Positions 1 to 9,437 of a DNA stretch of 64,000 nt are shown piece after piece. Where the stretch lies: NCBI GenBank assembly GCA_900468065.1, contig UBTA01000068.1, forward strand, positions 62,001 to 126,000, in the 5' to 3' direction. Every line of letters begins with the position of its first letter. Positions within the stretch are counted from its first letter, which is position 1. The translations under genes and the position numbers were made by a program. The notes under the pieces were generated by a model. It saw only the letters and a list, made by a program, of their open reading frames with translations. It was not told the DNA's origin and ran no database searches. The DNA is from Hyphomicrobiales bacterium (GTDB taxonomy: Bacteria > Pseudomonadota > Alphaproteobacteria > Rhizobiales > Rhizobiaceae).

Positions 1-356
1 CCGACTAGATCGAACCGGACGCTGACCGTTCTGTTGACTGCGTGAACCACACCGTCCAGCGATCCGGACATGATCTGCTCAAACGTCACCGAACTGCGGC
101 CGGCCTTAATCACGCGAGAATGTATTGTCAGCAGCGCGCCAGCCTTGGTCTCATGCTTGTACTCGACCTCGGAGCGAACATCGGCCCAGCCGCGGCTTGT
201 ATCGGCATGACAGTCTACACCAGCAATGTGACCAAGAAGCTGGAAGCTTGCATCGTCGAACATCGCGGCATAGTGGCGAACGTTCATATGGCCCATGATG
301 TCGCACATCCACGGATGGGCAACACCGACATAAGTGACAAGCGATTGACCCGACAT
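1..356 (-). CDS. Hotdog-fold acyl-CoA thioesterase (partial, C-terminus outside window)
   Basis: Reading the minus strand from an ATG at 356 gives an open frame that runs off the left edge (at least 118 residues). A clear ribosome-binding site (GGAGG, about 364-368) lies upstream. The protein begins MSGQSLVTYVG and carries the segment GHMNVRHYAAMFDDAS at about residues 23-38, which matches the 4-hydroxybenzoyl-CoA thioesterase/YbgC-type active-site region (D/N-x-x-G-H-x-N near the N-terminus, then the long hotdog helix). Members hydrolyse acyl-CoA thioesters in the cytoplasm. The substrate cannot be told. It is not clearly part of the cyo operon: 266 bases separate it from the SURF1 stop. Confidence 0.75.
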   Translation of the reverse strand, partial: MSGQSLVTYVGVAHPWMCDIMGHMNVRHYAAMFDDASFQLLGHIAGVDCHADTSRGWADVRSEVEYKHETKAGALLTIHSRVIKAGRSSVTFEQIMSGSLDGVVHAVNRTVSVRFDLV

Positions 357-622
357 GTATTTCCTCCGCGCCCCTCGCCGAACGGCAGTTCCTCGTTGTT
401 GGCGCGACGAACGCTTAGCGCAACCATTGGAGGCCTGCAACACGTCACCGGACGAGATACGACAGCTGCGAGCGCCCTTTTCGACAGAAGCCACAGCCGC
501 CTGCATTTGAATATCTGCTCAGTTTCTTCGCGTGTAGAACATGGTTCCTGTTCAAGCGTGTGCGCTGAATAATGTGCTAGGTCGGGAATTGGTGGGGGGC
601 GTTTGCCCCTGGCGGGGTCAGC

Positions 623-1375
623 TCAAATCTGTTTCCGGCGATAAAGGACGATCGTCGCACTCAAAGCCATGAATGCCAAAGAAAACCAGGTGATGGCGTA
701 GACAAGATGGCTGTTGCGGAACTGGACCAACGTCAGGCCGCCGACGGGAACGCCGCCGGGATTGGCTGTCGCATCGGCGTCTATGAAATAAGGCGCGACC
801 GAAGAGCCAAGGCCCTTGGCGAGCGCGATGGCAGAGACGTCGCGGGAGTACCAGCGGTCATTGGCCGGATCGTTCGAGCGCAGGAAAGCCCCGCCTGGTT
901 CGCTGATGCGCAGGAGGCCGGTAACCGTGACAGGCCCAGCGGCGATCTCGCTCGCCACGCGCGTCGCTGGATCGCGGTCGGGCAGGAAGCCGCGGTTGAC
1001 AAGAATGATCGAGGAATCCGGCAGATGGAGTGGCGTCAGCAGCCAGAAACCGGCGCCGCGCTCGGTGACCGCCTGAACGAGAACGGATTTGCCGTGCTCG
1101 AAAAGGCCGGTCGCGGTGACGCGGCGATACTCGTCCTTTTCCGTGCGGATAGTATCCCACTGTGTGGGCGGGGGTGCCGGTACCGGATCGGCATGGATAC
1201 GAGCTTCCACGCGGGCGATCAGGTCGAGTTTCCAGAACAGCCGCTGTATCTGCCAGATACCAAGCCCAATAAAGACAGCCGTGAGGACCAGCACGGCGCT
1301 GACGAAAATCAGCCGGGTACGGCGTGACCGGTCGGTGATGCCGGTGGTTACACTATGTTCCTGTGTCACCGTCAT
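623..1375 (-). CDS. SURF1 family cytochrome oxidase biogenesis protein
   Basis: This 250-residue protein has the SURF1 layout: an N-terminal membrane helix (about 24-44, containing LTAVFIGLGIWQIQRL), a long periplasmic domain and a second membrane helix near the C-terminus (about 224-244). SURF1 proteins assist assembly and haem insertion of haem-copper oxidases. It is the last gene of the cyoABCD cluster, 6 bases after the cyoD stop, so it probably serves this quinol oxidase. The ATG at 1375 is preferred; a GTG one codon upstream (1378) is also possible. No heme O synthase gene (cyoE) is present in the cluster. Confidence 0.9.
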   Translation of the reverse strand: MTVTQEHSVTTGITDRSRRTRLIFVSAVLVLTAVFIGLGIWQIQRLFWKLDLIARVEARIHADPVPAPPPTQWDTIRTEKDEYRRVTATGLFEHGKSVLVQAVTERGAGFWLLTPLHLPDSSIILVNRGFLPDRDPATRVASEIAAGPVTVTGLLRISEPGGAFLRSNDPANDRWYSRDVSAIALAKGLGSSVAPYFIDADATANPGGVPVGGLTLVQFRNSHLVYAITWFSLAFMALSATIVLYRRKQI

Positions 1376-1381
1376 CACCCG

Positions 1382-1783
1382 TCAGGGCATGTTTTTCATC
1401 ATCTCCGGCGACATCGGCATCATGTTCGCATTGAGATGGTGCATGACCCAGAGCGAGCCCGCAAGCGTGATTCCGACGATGACAAGCGTGAAGAGCAGCG
1501 CCATCATCGTCCAGCCTCCTTCGGAGCGGGGGCTCATATGCAGGAAGTAGACCATGTGGACGATGATCTGGACGACGGCAAGCGCCATGACGAGGAAGGC
1601 CGTCAAAAGCTTGCTGTCGAAGACCCCAGCCATGACGAGAATAAACGGGACGGCCGTCAGGATGACGGAAAGCCCGAAGCCGATCATGTAGCCCCTCAGC
1701 GAGCCATGGCCGGCCTCGTGGCCATGCCCGTGATGGGTGTTGGCGGCATCTTCTTGAGCGGGGGCGTGCGGGTGCGGGCTCAT
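1382..1783 (-). CDS. cyoD: Cytochrome o ubiquinol oxidase subunit IV
   Basis: This 133-residue protein has three predicted membrane helices and the CyoD/COX4-pro core (motif VQIIVHMVYFLHM). The start is the ATG at 1783, which overlaps the cyoC stop as ATGA and so suggests translational coupling; the frame stays open further upstream but that part is cyoC coding sequence in another phase. The first 27 residues are unusually histidine-rich (THHGHGHEAGHGS) and the last 20 are methionine-rich. Subunit IV helps assembly and stability of the CuB/haem centre in the inner membrane. Confidence 0.93.
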   Translation of the reverse strand: MSPHPHAPAQEDAANTHHGHGHEAGHGSLRGYMIGFGLSVILTAVPFILVMAGVFDSKLLTAFLVMALAVVQIIVHMVYFLHMSPRSEGGWTMMALLFTLVIVGITLAGSLWVMHHLNANMMPMSPEMMKNMP

Positions 1784-2403
1784 CCGAGGGTTCCCATCAG
1801 ATAGACAAAGGAGAAGACGCCGATCCAGATGACGTCGAGGAAGTGCCAGAACATCGAAAGACACATCAGCCGGCGGCGGTTTTCCGGAATCAGGCCACGC
1901 CTGGAGACCTGAACCATCAGCGTGATCAGCCAGACAATGCCGAAGGTGACGTGTAGGCCGTGGGTGCCGACCAGCGTGAAGAAGGACGAGAGGAACGCGC
2001 TGCGTGTCGGCCCGGCACCTTCGTGGATCAGGTGCGCGAACTCATAGAGCTCAAGGCCAAGGAAGGCTGCGCCGAACAGGCCTGTAACGGCAAGCCAGAA
2101 CAGCGTCTCCGCCTTGGCGTTTCTCTCCATTTGCAACATGGCAAAGCCATAGGTGATGGAGGAGAACAAAAGCATGGCGGTGTTGATTGCCACCAGCGGC
2201 AGGTCGAACAGGTCGGCCGGCGAGGGGCCGGCCGCATAGTTGCGGCCGAGCACTCCGTGTGTGGCGAACAGCACTGCGAAGATCAGGCAGTCGCTCATCA
2301 GGTAGAGCCAGAAGCCCAGATTGGTGCTGGCTTCGGGATGGTGATCTTCCGTCAGGTAGAAAACCGGCTTTTCACCCGCTTTTGCTTGAATGTCGTTTGC
2401 CAT
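1780..2403 (-). CDS. cyoC: Cytochrome o ubiquinol oxidase subunit III
   Basis: This 207-residue protein has five predicted transmembrane helices and is typical of the COX3/CyoC family (segments TNLGFWLYLMSDCLIFA and VGTHGLHVTFGIVWL). The start was placed at the ATG at 2403, giving MANDIQAKAG and the usual family length. The open frame extends 34 codons upstream, but that part overlaps cyoB. The gene begins one base after the cyoB stop. Subunit III is a structural membrane subunit of the quinol oxidase and has no redox centre. Confidence 0.94.
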   Translation of the reverse strand: MANDIQAKAGEKPVFYLTEDHHPEASTNLGFWLYLMSDCLIFAVLFATHGVLGRNYAAGPSPADLFDLPLVAINTAMLLFSSITYGFAMLQMERNAKAETLFWLAVTGLFGAAFLGLELYEFAHLIHEGAGPTRSAFLSSFFTLVGTHGLHVTFGIVWLITLMVQVSRRGLIPENRRRLMCLSMFWHFLDVIWIGVFSFVYLMGTLG

Positions 2404-2404
2404 G

Positions 2405-4417
2405 TCAGGTCCGCTCCGCGAGCAGCTTGGAGTGCGCATCTTCCGTCGCGGAAACGGTTTCCGCCGGAATGTAGAAGTCGCGGTTGTAGTTGAACGTATG
2501 GCCAATCGCGATGGCGATGAGACCGATAAAGGAGACGATTGCCAGCCACCAGATGTACCAGATCATCGCAAAGGCAAACGCGATGCTTATGGCCGCCAAA
2601 ATGACGCCGGTGCCGGTGTTCTTCGGCATGTGGATCCGCTTGAAGCCGGTAAGCGGACGCTCGTAGCCGCGGTTCTTCATGTCGTACCAGCTGTCATGAT
2701 CATGGACGACCGGCGTGAAGGCGAAATTGTAATCCGGTGGCGGCGATGATGTCGACCATTCGAGCGTGCGGCCATCCCAGGGATCGCCGCTGCAGGCCAA
2801 TTGATCACGCCGCAGAAAGCTGACGACGAGCTGGATGATGAAAGAAGCAATTCCGAGCGCGATCAGGACAGCGCCGAAAGCGGCGATGACGAACCAGATC
2901 TGTAAGGACGGGTCCTCGAACTGGGAGACGCGACGGGTCACGCCCATCAGGCCGAGCACATAGAGCGGCATGAAGGCGAAAAAGAAGCCGATCTGCCAGA
3001 ACCAGAAGCTCAACAATCCCCAAAACCGGTCAAGCTTGTAGCCGAAGGCCTTGGGCCACCAGTAGACGATGCCGGCCATCAGCCCGAACAGCACACCGCC
3101 GATGATAACATTGTGGAAATGGGCGATCAGGAACAGCGAATTGTGCAGTACGAAGTCTGCCGGCGGAACGGCGAGCAAAACGCCGGTCATGCCGCCGATG
3201 ACGAACGTGATCATGAAGCCGATCGTCCAGTACATCGGCAGTTCGTAGCGAATGCGGCCGCGATACATGGTGAAGAGCCAGTTGAACATCTTGGCACCGG
3301 TCGGGATCGAGATGATCATCGTGGTGATGCCGAAGAAGGCATTCACCGAAGCACCCGAACCCATCGTGAAGAAGTGGTGCAGCCAGACGAGGTAGGACAG
3401 GATCATGATCACACAGGTCGCGTAGACCATCGAGGCGTAGCCGAAGAGGCGCTTGCCGCAGAAGGTCGCGACAACTTCGGAAAAGATGCCGAAGGCCGGC
3501 AGGACAAGGATGTAGACTTCCGGATGGCCCCAGATCCAGATGAGGTTGATATACATCATCGGATTGCCGCCAAGGTCATTCGTGAAGAAATTCGTGCCGG
3601 CGTAACGGTCGAGTGTCAGAAGGGCGAGCGTTGCGGTCAGAACCGGGAAGGTTGCGACAATCAGGATGTTGGTGCACAGCGAGGTCCAGGTGAAGATCGG
3701 CATCTTCATGAAAGTCATGCCCGGCGCGCGCATCTTGACGATTGTGGCGATCAGATTGATGCCCGACAATGTCGTTCCCACACCGGCGACTTGAAGGCCC
3801 CAGATATAATAATCGACCCCGACGCCTGGACTGTAATCCGAGCCGGACAAGGGCGGATAGGCGAGCCAGCCGGTCCGCGCGAATTCGCCGACGAACAGCG
3901 ACATCATGATGATGATGGCGCCGGCCGTCGTCATCCAGAAGGAGAAGTTGTTGAGGAATGGGAACGACACGTCGCGCGCGCCGATCTGCAACGGCACGAC
4001 ATAGTTCATGAAACCCGTGACAAACGGCATCGCCACAAAGAAGATCATGATCACGCCATGGGCGGTGAAGATCTGGTCGTAATGATGCGGATTAAGGTAG
4101 CCCTCATTGCCGTTGAAGGCGATCGCCTGCTGGACACGCATCATGATCGCATCGGCAAAGCCGCGCAGCAGCATGATGATCGCCAGGATGATGTACATGA
4201 TGCCGATCTTCTTGTGATCGACGCTGGTGAACCATTCCGTCCAGAGATAACCCCAGAGCTTGAAACGGGTGATGAGCCCGAGAACGGCGATGCCACCAAG
4301 CGCCACGCCGAGGAACGTCACGACCAGGATGGGCTCGTGATAGGGGATGGCTTCTAAGGTCAGCCGCCCGAAGATGAATTCCGTCAAAGTATTATAGCCG
4401 AACATGGTTTTGTCCAA
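2405..4417 (-). CDS. cyoB: Cytochrome o ubiquinol oxidase subunit I
   Basis: This 670-residue haem-copper oxidase subunit I matches the usual CyoB length and has about 15 membrane helices. Seen in the sequence are the haem-ligand region ([15 protein letters not shown]), the CuB/Tyr-His crosslink region ([17 protein letters not shown]) and the tandem histidines in [11 protein letters not shown]. It holds low-spin haem b, high-spin haem o and CuB, reduces O2 to water and pumps protons. It lies between cyoA and cyoC, 18 bases after cyoA. The start MDKTMFGYN is used; the ATG four codons later is also possible. Confidence 0.97.
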   Translation of the reverse strand: MDKTMFGYNTLTEFIFGRLTLEAIPYHEPILVVTFLGVALGGIAVLGLITRFKLWGYLWTEWFTSVDHKKIGIMYIILAIIMLLRGFADAIMMRVQQAIAFNGNEGYLNPHHYDQIFTAHGVIMIFFVAMPFVTGFMNYVVPLQIGARDVSFPFLNNFSFWMTTAGAIIIMMSLFVGEFARTGWLAYPPLSGSDYSPGVGVDYYIWGLQVAGVGTTLSGINLIATIVKMRAPGMTFMKMPIFTWTSLCTNILIVATFPVLTATLALLTLDRYAGTNFFTNDLGGNPMMYINLIWIWGHPEVYILVLPAFGIFSEVVATFCGKRLFGYASMVYATCVIMILSYLVWLHHFFTMGSGASVNAFFGITTMIISIPTGAKMFNWLFTMYRGRIRYELPMYWTIGFMITFVIGGMTGVLLAVPPADFVLHNSLFLIAHFHNVIIGGVLFGLMAGIVYWWPKAFGYKLDRFWGLLSFWFWQIGFFFAFMPLYVLGLMGVTRRVSQFEDPSLQIWFVIAAFGAVLIALGIASFIIQLVVSFLRRDQLACSGDPWDGRTLEWSTSSPPPDYNFAFTPVVHDHDSWYDMKNRGYERPLTGFKRIHMPKNTGTGVILAAISIAFAFAMIWYIWWLAIVSFIGLIAIAIGHTFNYNRDFYIPAETVSATEDAHSKLLAERT

Positions 4418-4435
4418 AATGTCGCGGGCGCGGCC

Positions 4436-5593
4436 TTACGGCTGCGTCGTGCTGTTGGAGTTCAGTTGCGCCGGAGCGGGGCTGTTCTGATCATTTTCGG
4501 GCATGGCGTGGCCCTCGTGCATGGAGTGGTTCATCGATTGGCCGTCGTCCACACCTTCGGCGGGCTGTTCGCTGCGCGCCGGATTACCGGTTGCCGGAAA
4601 TGTTGCAGCGGGAGCCTCATCGGTGCTGTGGCGATTGTCATAATCCAGCCGCGTCCGGTTTTCAGCGCTCTCGGCGCCGCCACCGCCCATCATGTCGATA
4701 TGCATCATTTCGCTCATGCACATCTTGCCGGGATGGGCGCACATGTTGAGAACGGCGTTGTAGAGCCCGTCGGCGACGGTTGCATAATAGCGGACGGGTT
4801 CTTTGGTGCTCGGCTTTTCGAGCTTCAGATAGGCGTCCCGGTTGAGTGCGGTACCCTGCGCCTTGACCCGTGCGACCCACTGGTCGAAGCCCGCCTGCTG
4901 CAAACCATGGAATTTGAAACGCATATGCGAGAAGCCGTCGCCGCTATAATTGGCGGACAGGCCGTCAAACTCGCCTTCCTTGTTGATCACCGCATGAAGG
5001 CGCGTCTGCATGCCCGGCATGGCGTAGATCATCCCAGCAAGTGCCGGCACGTAAAAGGAATTCATCACCGACGAGGAGGTGATCTTGAAATTGATCGGCA
5101 CATCGACGGGTGCCGCCATCTCGTTGACGGTTGCGATGCCATATTCCGGATAGAAGAACAGCCATTTCCAGTCCATCGCGACCACCTCGACGGTGATCGG
5201 CTTTGTCTCGGCAGGAACGGCGCGTTCGGCGTCGATCCGGTCCAGCGGCCGGTAGGGATCGAGCTTATGGGTGCTGATCCACGTCACCCCACCGAGCGCG
5301 ATGATGATGATCAGCGGCGCCGACCAGATGACCACTTCAAGTGCCGTCGAGTGATGCCACTCAGGGTCATATTTGGCGCTGGTGTTGGAACCACGGTAGC
5401 GCCAGGCGAAAAACACCGTCAGGAACAGCACGGGCACGATGATCAAGAGCATCAGCACCGTCGAGATGACGATGAGGTCCCGCTGTTGCATGGCGATATC
5501 GCCAGACGGGGCCATAACAACCATGTTGCATCCGGCCAGGACCAGGAGTGGCAACAGGGCGAGAAAGCGGCTGGCGGTTTTCCATTTTGACAT
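4436..5593 (-). CDS. cyoA: Cytochrome o ubiquinol oxidase subunit II (lipoprotein)
   Basis: This is the first gene of the cyo operon, 385 residues. A lipoprotein signal is visible (LLVLAGC, lipidated Cys about residue 22), followed by two membrane helices and the cupredoxin-like domain, as usual for CyoA, which lacks the CuA ligands. The enzyme oxidises ubiquinol at the inner membrane. The protein is longer than the E. coli subunit (about 315 residues) because of a C-terminal tail of about 70 residues rich in Asn, Pro, Met and His (SMNHSMHEGHAMPEN, about residues 352-366). The tail could bind metal (inference). Confidence 0.95.
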   Translation of the reverse strand: MSKWKTASRFLALLPLLVLAGCNMVVMAPSGDIAMQQRDLIVISTVLMLLIIVPVLFLTVFFAWRYRGSNTSAKYDPEWHHSTALEVVIWSAPLIIIIALGGVTWISTHKLDPYRPLDRIDAERAVPAETKPITVEVVAMDWKWLFFYPEYGIATVNEMAAPVDVPINFKITSSSVMNSFYVPALAGMIYAMPGMQTRLHAVINKEGEFDGLSANYSGDGFSHMRFKFHGLQQAGFDQWVARVKAQGTALNRDAYLKLEKPSTKEPVRYYATVADGLYNAVLNMCAHPGKMCMSEMMHIDMMGGGGAESAENRTRLDYDNRHSTDEAPAATFPATGNPARSEQPAEGVDDGQSMNHSMHEGHAMPENDQNSPAPAQLNSNSTTQP

Positions 5594-5899
5594 AGCGGGC
5601 TCGAGTTTTTGCGTTCCGTCTGGTCCGCACTAACGAAGCACCTCCGTTGACGGAATGAGGTGTGTCGTCGCAGTGCAGCAATTTGTCGCGTTGCAAAAAG
5701 TATGGCTGCGATCGAAGTCGAATGTCTAGCTGAGCTCAGGTATAAACGGTCTTTGCTTGAGGTCAAAGCATCTGTGGCATTCCGGAGCGGCACCATCGTT
5801 TATAGGATGGACCGCAGCGGTGTTGCACCATATTCTTGATCAAAGCCCGGCCTGGGTTCACATTGTGACGAAATCGGAATCCCGCGAGGAGAAAAGACT
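5594..5899. promoter_or_regulatory. Divergent promoter region between cyoA and the MFS gene
   Basis: These 306 bases separate two divergently transcribed genes and hold no supported gene. They must contain the cyo promoter and the MFS promoter. The MFS gene has a good ribosome-binding site (GAGGAG, about 5886-5891). A short inverted repeat TTGAGGTCAA (about 5756-5765) resembles half-sites of FNR/FixK boxes, but its spacing is too short for the usual 14-base box, so no regulator is assigned. Confidence 0.45.
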
Positions 5900-7252
5900 A
5901 TGGGCGTAGTGGCAAATCCTTCGTCATCGGGGCTTGAGCAGGACGCCCGGCGCATGCATGGCGACAAGCCGCTTTCGGCCGGCAGCATTGCGCTTGGCGT
6001 GATTATTGGCCGCATGTCGGAGTTTTTCGATTTTTTCGTCTATGGTCTTGCCTCCGTCCTGGTCTTTCCGCGGCTGATTTTCTCGTTTGCGCCCAACCCG
6101 GTGACGGCAACGATGATGTCTTTTGCGGTTTTCTCGCTGGCATTCCTGGCGCGCCCGGTCGGCTCCTTCGTGTTCATGTGGATCGACCGCAATTATGGAC
6201 GCGGCACGAAGCTGACCATCGCTCTGTTCATCCTGGGCGGTTCTACCGCCTCCATCGCCTTCCTTCCCGGTTATGAAACCGCCGGATACTGGTCGGTGGC
6301 GCTTCTGGCCCTGTTCCGGCTCGGCCAGGGATTTGCGCTCGGCGGCGCGTGGGACGGCCTTGCATCCCTTCTCAATCTCAATGCACCGCCAAACCGCCGT
6401 GGCTGGTATGCGATGATCCCGCAACTCGGTGCGCCCATCGGATTTGCGCTGGCAAGCACCCTGTTCGGCTATTTCGTTGCCAATCTGTCCGACGCGGATT
6501 TCCTGTCCTGGGGATGGCGCTACCCGTTCTTCGTGGCCTTCGCGATCAACGTTGTGGCACTGTTTGCGCGCCTGCGCATCGTTGCCAGCCAGGAATTTGG
6601 TTCAGCGCTAGAAAACAATGAGCTGCAGGCCCGGCCGGTTTTCGAGATGCTGAGCAAGCATTCATCCGATGTCCTTCTTGGTGCGTTCGCGCCGCTGGCA
6701 AGCTTTGCCATGTTCCACCTCGTCACGATCTTTCCGCTGAGCTGGGTAACGCTGTTCGGCGGCCAGTCGGCGGCACAGTTCCTGTGGGTGCAGGTCGCGG
6801 GTGCTGCCGTCGGGTTTGTCGCCATCATCCTGTCCGGTGTCATTGCCGACCGTATCGGGCGCCGCAACCAGCTGATGATCGGCGCGATCATCATCGCCAT
6901 CTTCTCCTTCTCGGCGCCGTTCCTGCTGGATGCCGGCCGGTCGGGTCAGGACGCCTTCATCATCATCGGCTTCGGTATTCTCGGCCTGTCCTTCGGCCAG
7001 GCCTCCGGCGCTGTCTCGTCGCGTTTCGGCCAGTATTACCGCTATACCGGCGCGGCCCTGACCTCGGACCTCGCGTGGCTGATTGGCGCGGGTTTTGCGC
7101 CGCTGGTCGCACTTGGCCTCGCCAGCAATTTCGGCATCATCTTCATCGGCGGCTATCTGATATCCGGGGCGATCTGCACGATCGTGGCCCTGAGTGTCAC
7201 CCGGGCGCTGGATATGAGTGGCGAACCGGACGCGAAACCCGAAGGAAAATAG
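5900..7252 (+). CDS. MFS transporter, metabolite:H+ symporter type
   Basis: This 450-residue protein has about 12 predicted membrane helices and the layout of the MHS family of the major facilitator superfamily. Marks are the early segment GRMSEFFDFFVYGLAS, the loop motif ARPVGSFVFMWIDRNYGR (an MFS motif A variant) and RLGQGFALGGAWDGLAS in helix 4-5. Relatives carry organic acids, betaines or sugars with protons across the inner membrane. It is divergent from cyoA and convergent with the hydroxyproline gene at 7346-8377, so it might import a related compound, but that is a guess from position only. Confidence 0.85.
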   Translation: MGVVANPSSSGLEQDARRMHGDKPLSAGSIALGVIIGRMSEFFDFFVYGLASVLVFPRLIFSFAPNPVTATMMSFAVFSLAFLARPVGSFVFMWIDRNYGRGTKLTIALFILGGSTASIAFLPGYETAGYWSVALLALFRLGQGFALGGAWDGLASLLNLNAPPNRRGWYAMIPQLGAPIGFALASTLFGYFVANLSDADFLSWGWRYPFFVAFAINVVALFARLRIVASQEFGSALENNELQARPVFEMLSKHSSDVLLGAFAPLASFAMFHLVTIFPLSWVTLFGGQSAAQFLWVQVAGAAVGFVAIILSGVIADRIGRRNQLMIGAIIIAIFSFSAPFLLDAGRSGQDAFIIIGFGILGLSFGQASGAVSSRFGQYYRYTGAALTSDLAWLIGAGFAPLVALGLASNFGIIFIGGYLISGAICTIVALSVTRALDMSGEPDAKPEGK

Positions 7253-7301
7253 GCCTGGCGAGGGCTGGTGGCGAGCGCCTTGGTGGTCGATGCGTTTTGA
7301 A

Positions 7302-7336
7302 GATCGGGAGCCCGTGTGCGTCGCTGGCTCCCGATC
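7302..7336. terminator. Bidirectional terminator hairpin
   Basis: An 11-base perfect inverted repeat (GATCGGGAGCC / GGCTCCCGATC, loop 13 bases) lies between the convergent MFS and dehydratase genes. There is no strong T-run on either side, so termination efficiency is uncertain. Confidence 0.6.
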
Positions 7337-7345
7337 GCACCTTAT

Positions 7346-8377
7346 TTACTGCTTGCGCGGCCAGGTGTCCGCCAGACGGTAGCCGGCCGGCCAGGGGTCA
7401 GCTGGGTCGAGCATGACCTGATGGGTGCCGGTCACCCAGGCGCGGCCCGAGATTTCGGGTATGATGGCCTTCTGTCCACCGACGGTCGTTTCGCCGACAA
7501 TCTGGCAGTCGAAATGTGAGTCTATGATCGATTCGCCGCGGAATTTCTGTCCCAGCTTGATCTGGCCGCGGGCGTGCAATACGGCCAATCGTGCCGAGCA
7601 CCCCGTCCCGGTCGGGGAGCGGTCGAGCTTGGCCGGCTGGATTACCACGGTGTTGCGCCCATGCAGAATGCCATCGCGTTCTTCCACCGGGAGGGCCAGC
7701 TGGCAAAAGGAGATATGGTTCCACTCCGGGTTATCGGGATGGGAGAAGCCGAGCTGCTCGTTGGCGGCACGGGTGATCCGGATGCCGGTCTCGGCCAGTT
7801 CGCGGGCTTCGTCGGGCGTGACCGAGAAACCAAGCGAACGCGCATCAGCAATGACAAAGCTGTCGCCGCCATAGGCGGTGTCGACGGTGAGCGTGCCCAG
7901 CCCCTCCACCTCGAGTTTGGCATCAAGCCTGGAGGCGAAGGACGGCACGTTGGTCACGGTGATGCGCTCGGCCTTGCCGTTGCGGCAGAAGGCGACAACA
8001 TCAACCAGGCCGCCCGGCGCTTCCAGCACCATCCTGGTTTCCGGCTCCTGCATCGGCACGATGCCGGTGTCGAGCAGCACGGTCGAGACGCAGATCGAAT
8101 TAGACCCCGACATCGGCGGGGTGTCCTCCGGCTCCATGATGATGAAGCCCATCGTTGCGCGCGGATCCTTTGGCGGCACGAGCAGATTGATATGGCGGAA
8201 CACGCCGCCGCGCGGTTCGTTGAGCACGAAGTTGCGCAACGTCTGGTCCTCGGAAATGAATCGTCGCTGTTCCCACAGGGTCTTGCCCGGAGGTGGCGCG
8301 ACGCCGCCAACGATCACGTCTCCGACTTCGCCCTCGGCGTGGCAGGAAACGATGTGGATTACCTTGCTGCTGCGCAT
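7346..8377 (-). CDS. Trans-3-hydroxy-L-proline dehydratase (proline racemase superfamily)
   Basis: This 343-residue protein belongs to the proline racemase superfamily. The two catalytic positions carry Ser90 (MSGSNS) and Thr256 (DRSPTGTG) instead of the Cys/Cys pair of racemases and 4-hydroxyproline epimerases. Loss of the second Cys to Thr is the known mark of trans-3-hydroxy-L-proline dehydratases, which form pyrroline-2-carboxylate. The Ldh2-family reductase at 11325-12359 would reduce that product to L-proline. The start at 8377 follows GGGGAG with good spacing; an in-frame ATG 12 codons upstream is less likely. It is divergent from the GntR gene at 8603 and shares a palindromic region with it. 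Confidence 0.85.
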   Translation of the reverse strand: MRSSKVIHIVSCHAEGEVGDVIVGGVAPPPGKTLWEQRRFISEDQTLRNFVLNEPRGGVFRHINLLVPPKDPRATMGFIIMEPEDTPPMSGSNSICVSTVLLDTGIVPMQEPETRMVLEAPGGLVDVVAFCRNGKAERITVTNVPSFASRLDAKLEVEGLGTLTVDTAYGGDSFVIADARSLGFSVTPDEARELAETGIRITRAANEQLGFSHPDNPEWNHISFCQLALPVEERDGILHGRNTVVIQPAKLDRSPTGTGCSARLAVLHARGQIKLGQKFRGESIIDSHFDCQIVGETTVGGQKAIIPEISGRAWVTGTHQVMLDPADPWPAGYRLADTWPRKQ

Positions 8378-8462
8378 AGTCCTCTCCCCTTGGATGCCCG
8401 GTTTTGCCCGCAATGTTGGCGCATGTCAGCCAATGGCGGCGCAGGATGTAAAATTGATAGGA

Positions 8463-8478
8463 ATATTGGATCCAATAT
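8463..8478. promoter_or_regulatory. Perfect 16-base palindrome, probable GntR operator
   Basis: ATATTGGATCCAATAT is a perfect palindrome in the short region between the divergent dehydratase and GntR genes. It is followed directly by TATACAA (8476-8482), a heptamer also found in three other promoter regions of the hydroxyproline island. FadR-type GntR proteins bind short AT-rich palindromes of this kind, and divergent genes often share such a site. Confidence 0.6.
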
Positions 8479-8602
8479 ACAATATAAAATTTAGAGGCGT
8501 TCGCGAATATCGGTTTTGTTGCCTGAATATCGAATTGGACCTATGACCCAAGGCAAGGTGCTTTACGGGTTGTGGCGTTTGGACAATAGGGATTTGAAAG
8601 GC

Positions 8603-9268
8603 ATGAAACTCGTTGCCGTCGATATCAGACAGGCCGCATCGGCGGCCGATATCGTCTATGATGCGCTGCGCAAGGCAATCATCGAGGGTGACCTGGCCGA
8701 GGGCGAGAATCTCAGGCAGGATCAGATCGCCCAGATGTTCAACACCAGCCGCATCCCGGTGCGAGAGGCACTGTCGCGGCTGGAGCAGCACGGGCTGATT
8801 ACCACCGAGCGCTACAAAGGTGCTGTGGTCGCCGGCCTGTCGATCGAGGAAATCGACGAAATCTTTGAATTCCGCGCCTTGGTGGAGGCCGAGGTCATGC
8901 GCCTTGCCGTGCCCAATCTCGATCAGGATACGCTGGCTGAGGCGCGCCGGCATTGCGCGCAATTCGCGCTGGAAACCGGTTCGGCCCGCTGGGGCGAGAT
9001 CAACCGGAGTTTCCACTACAGTCTCTATGCGGCGTCCAAGCGGCCCTATTATCTCCAGATCGTGCGCACCTCGCTCGACAGGATCGATCGTTATCTGCGG
9101 GCGCAATTGACGCTGACCAATGGCGTGATCCGGGCAAACCGCGAACACGAGGCCATTCTTGCCGCCTGCCTGCAAGGGGATGCGGAGCTCGCGTCCCGGC
9201 TGACGCGGGATCACGTCCTGGATGCGGGGCGATCCCTGGTCGCCTTTCTCAAGGATCAGAGAACTTGA
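8603..9268 (+). CDS. GntR family regulator, FadR/FCD subfamily (hydroxyproline island regulator 1)
   Basis: The N-terminal winged helix (about residues 8-75; ADIVYDALRKAIIEG and NTSRIPVREALSRLEQHG) is followed by an FCD ligand-binding domain (about 85-215) with the conserved EFRALVEAEVMRL helix and the His in NRSFHYSLY that usually binds a metal. Most relatives are repressors released by a catabolic substrate. In rhizobia a GntR protein (HypR) controls hydroxyproline use, and this is a candidate for that role. The start is uncertain: 8603 fits family alignments but has only a weak Shine-Dalgarno; an ATG at 8543 is an alternative. Confidence 0.85.
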   Translation: MKLVAVDIRQAASAADIVYDALRKAIIEGDLAEGENLRQDQIAQMFNTSRIPVREALSRLEQHGLITTERYKGAVVAGLSIEEIDEIFEFRALVEAEVMRLAVPNLDQDTLAEARRHCAQFALETGSARWGEINRSFHYSLYAASKRPYYLQIVRTSLDRIDRYLRAQLTLTNGVIRANREHEAILAACLQGDAELASRLTRDHVLDAGRSLVAFLKDQRT

Positions 9269-9414
9269 TATCACGCACCGCCATCCGGGCGGCGCAGGCG
9301 TCATGGCCCACCGCACGGGCTGGTTGACGTCCAAAAATCGGAAAAGTTTATTGTAGCCTTTGGCCAGCATGACTGCGGAAATGGTTGATCCTGCCGGCAG
9401 GGAAAAGTATTCCT

Positions 9415-9426
9415 TTTGTCGACAAA
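9415..9426. promoter_or_regulatory. Palindrome TTTGTCGACAAA upstream of second GntR gene
   Basis: This 12-base perfect palindrome ends 11 bases before the GntR start at 9438, overlapping its ribosome-binding region. Its core TTGTCGACAA recurs at 10156-10165 in front of the DapA-family gene. This suggests autoregulation and control of the next gene by the same GntR protein. Confidence 0.6.
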
Positions 9427-9437
9427 GGATTGATGAC

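Noticed and set aside
42-572. Plus-strand open frame at the left edge
   Set aside because: It runs antisense to the thioesterase coding sequence, has no family features and no ribosome-binding site.
3113-4357. Long plus-strand frame opposite cyoB
   Set aside because: It is a low-complexity Asp/Glu/His/Arg-rich shadow of a well supported membrane protein gene.
4466-5590. Long plus-strand frame opposite cyoA
   Set aside because: It is antisense to a clear cyoA gene and shows no domain.
5756-5765. TTGAGGTCAA as FNR/FixK box upstream of cyoA
   Set aside because: The spacing between half-sites is four bases short of the standard box.
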